From positions 1 through 7,562 of the forward strand of contig JAQSXN010000170.1 of NCBI GenBank assembly GCA_029256665.1: a DNA stretch of 7,562 nucleotides, read 5' to 3'. Shown piece by piece: positions 6,887 through 7,562 of the stretch. Both the position numbers and the translations under genes were made by a program. Source of the stretch: Paenibacillus sp. (GTDB lineage Bacteria; Bacillota; Bacilli; Paenibacillales; Paenibacillaceae). The stretch's first letter is position 1; the number at the start of each line of letters is the position of its first letter. The notes beneath the pieces were generated by a model, which was not told the origin of the DNA, ran no database searches, and worked only from the letters and a program-made list of their open reading frames with translations.

Positions 6887-6900
6887 AAATAACGCTTTCA
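6887..6900 (-). promoter_or_regulatory. cre-like element (possible CcpA site) at the kinase promoter
   Basis: TGAAAGCGTTATTT on the minus strand fits the catabolite-responsive consensus TGNAANCGNWNNCA except for the final CA, which is TT. The left half TGAAAGCG is perfect. It lies just upstream of the predicted -10 and covers the -35 region, where bound CcpA would block RNA polymerase. This position suits repression of a sugar-sensing system by preferred carbon sources. The mismatch in the right half keeps confidence low. Confidence 0.35.
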
Positions 6901-6945
6901 GTGTAGTCGATTCTATGGGCTTGGAGCATGTAGGGGAATGAAAAT

Positions 6946-6960
6946 CGTAGAAATGCACAC
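6946..6960 (+). promoter_or_regulatory. Third copy of the shared intergenic motif, inverted, upstream of the kinase operon
   Basis: CGTAGAAATGCACAC on the plus strand matches the minus-strand sites at 1760-1775 (12 of 16 over the extended window) and 3666-3681 (11 of 16), sharing C-TA-A-A-GCACA. Its orientation relative to the downstream gene is opposite to the other two copies. It touches the stop codon of the exporter permease and lies about 65 bases from the kinase -10. It could serve autoregulation, or it could be a chance match. Confidence 0.3.
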
Positions 6961-7562
6961 TATCTGTTTTTCCTGGCCATAAGAACAATCGAGACCAGAT
7001 AGAACGCTGCCGCCGTAGCGAGCAGAATCAAAATGCTGGCGTAAGCAGGCGCCGTTTCCCCGCCAAATTGATAAGCTACGCCCATGTCCAGCTTGAACTG
7101 TTCCACGACGCTTTCCGGCGCGCCGGCGAACGAATCCGCCATCGGCTGCTCAAGCATAACGGCGCGCATTAATGCGCCGGCATGCGAGACGGGAAATATT
7201 TTGATGATGAATTGCACGGCTTCCGGCAAAGATCCGATCGGGATATAGATCCCGGTCAGAAAGCCGATTAACGTGCCGATAACGGTGCTTCCCGTTGTAA
7301 ACGCGGTTTGGGTCCGAAGCAGGGACGTGATAAAAAAGACGATGGAGCTGCTCGCCAGCACGGAGAGTACAAGAAGCCCGATGATTTGAATCAAGGCGCC
7401 TGCGGAGAGCCATTCCCCGCCATTGGCCACAATATAAACCTCGGCCACGACCAGCGTGACCAAGCTAATCACGACGCCCACCGTAAAGGCGCTAAGAATG
7501 TATCCGCCGACGATATCGCTCCGCTTGATCGGGGCTGCCGTGAAATCCTTCATGATTTTGCC
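6960..7562 (-). CDS. ABC-2 type transporter permease, C-terminal part (partial)
   Basis: The last 200 residues of an exporter permease are present; the frame is open through the right edge, so the start lies outside the window. Hydrophobic segments lie near fragment residues 22-44, 54-80, 88-106 and 174-195. The stretch FLTGIYIPIGSLPEAVQFII (101-120), followed by FPVSHAGALMRAVML, is characteristic of the ABC-2 membrane family, in which a G-x-Y-x-P and a following LP precede the last periplasmic loop. The opening KIMKDFTAAPIKRSDIVGGYI is also typical of the drug- or polymer-exporting members, where it precedes the first helix in view. Such permeases work with a separate ATPase, likely encoded off the right edge. 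It ends with TAG about 110 bases before the kinase and shows no functional link to the sugar importer; readthrough into the kinase is possible because no terminator is visible. Confidence 0.88.
   Translation of the reverse strand, partial: GKIMKDFTAAPIKRSDIVGGYILSAFTVGVVISLVTLVVAEVYIVANGGEWLSAGALIQIIGLLVLSVLASSSIVFFITSLLRTQTAFTTGSTVIGTLIGFLTGIYIPIGSLPEAVQFIIKIFPVSHAGALMRAVMLEQPMADSFAGAPESVVEQFKLDMGVAYQFGGETAPAYASILILLATAAAFYLVSIVLMARKNR

Noticed and set aside
5767..6906. Long plus-strand open frame (379 codons) opposite the kinase gene
   Set aside because: Its translation is rich in Arg, His, Asp and Val in no recognisable domain pattern and exactly mirrors the kinase gene, which has clear domains. 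It is an antisense shadow of GC-rich coding sequence. The same applies to the plus-strand frames at 183-833, 1989-2783, 2951-3484 and 4226-5077.
6901..6945. Possible hairpin (CGATT/AATCG arms) as a terminator after the exporter permease
   Set aside because: The stem is only five pairs with a loop of about thirty bases and no U-tract follows.

Overview
The window reads as part of a Gram-positive Bacillota chromosome, most likely Paenibacillus or a close relative such as Cohnella. The reasons are moderate-to-high GC, strong GGAGG-type ribosome binding sites, GTG as well as ATG starts, a lipoprotein-type sugar-binding protein, and a YesM/YesN-type two-component pair beside a CUT1-type sugar ABC transporter. 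All genes I accept lie on the minus strand and read from right to left. I saw no rRNA, tRNA, CRISPR array, insertion sequence or convincing Rho-independent terminator, and no gap between genes exceeds about 150 bases.

Layout in the direction of transcription: (1) the C-terminal 200 residues of an ABC-2 type exporter permease, cut by the right edge; (2) a 101-base gap with a predicted extended -10 promoter and a CcpA (cre)-like site; (3) a membrane sensor histidine kinase with an extracellular sensor domain, followed 5 bases later by (4) an AraC-type response regulator; (5) a 93-base gap with a predicted promoter; (6) and (7) two sugar ABC permeases that overlap by ATGA; (8) a 147-base leader; (9) the solute-binding lipoprotein; (10) a 122-base gap and the first 36 codons of an unidentified membrane or secreted protein, cut by the left edge.

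Genes 3-9 form a sense-and-import module. The kinase probably detects an extracellular ligand, either directly or via a loaded binding protein. The regulator then switches on the importer, in which the lipoprotein captures the substrate and the two permeases form the channel. No ATP-binding subunit is encoded here, so a shared ATPase of the MsmX type presumably drives transport. The substrate, probably an oligosaccharide or sugar derivative, cannot be read from the sequence.

The most interesting signal is outside the genes. A 16-base motif (minus strand C-R-T-A-R-A-W-A-Y-G-C-A-C-A-Y) occurs once in each of the three gaps that should hold promoters. In the permease and binding-protein gaps, copies have the same spacing to the predicted -10 and a possible partner 21 bases away. 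This is the arrangement expected of a direct-repeat operator for an AraC-type regulator, and the regulator encoded between these genes is the obvious candidate. The organisation of the genes themselves is familiar; I found no evidence of a wholly new system.
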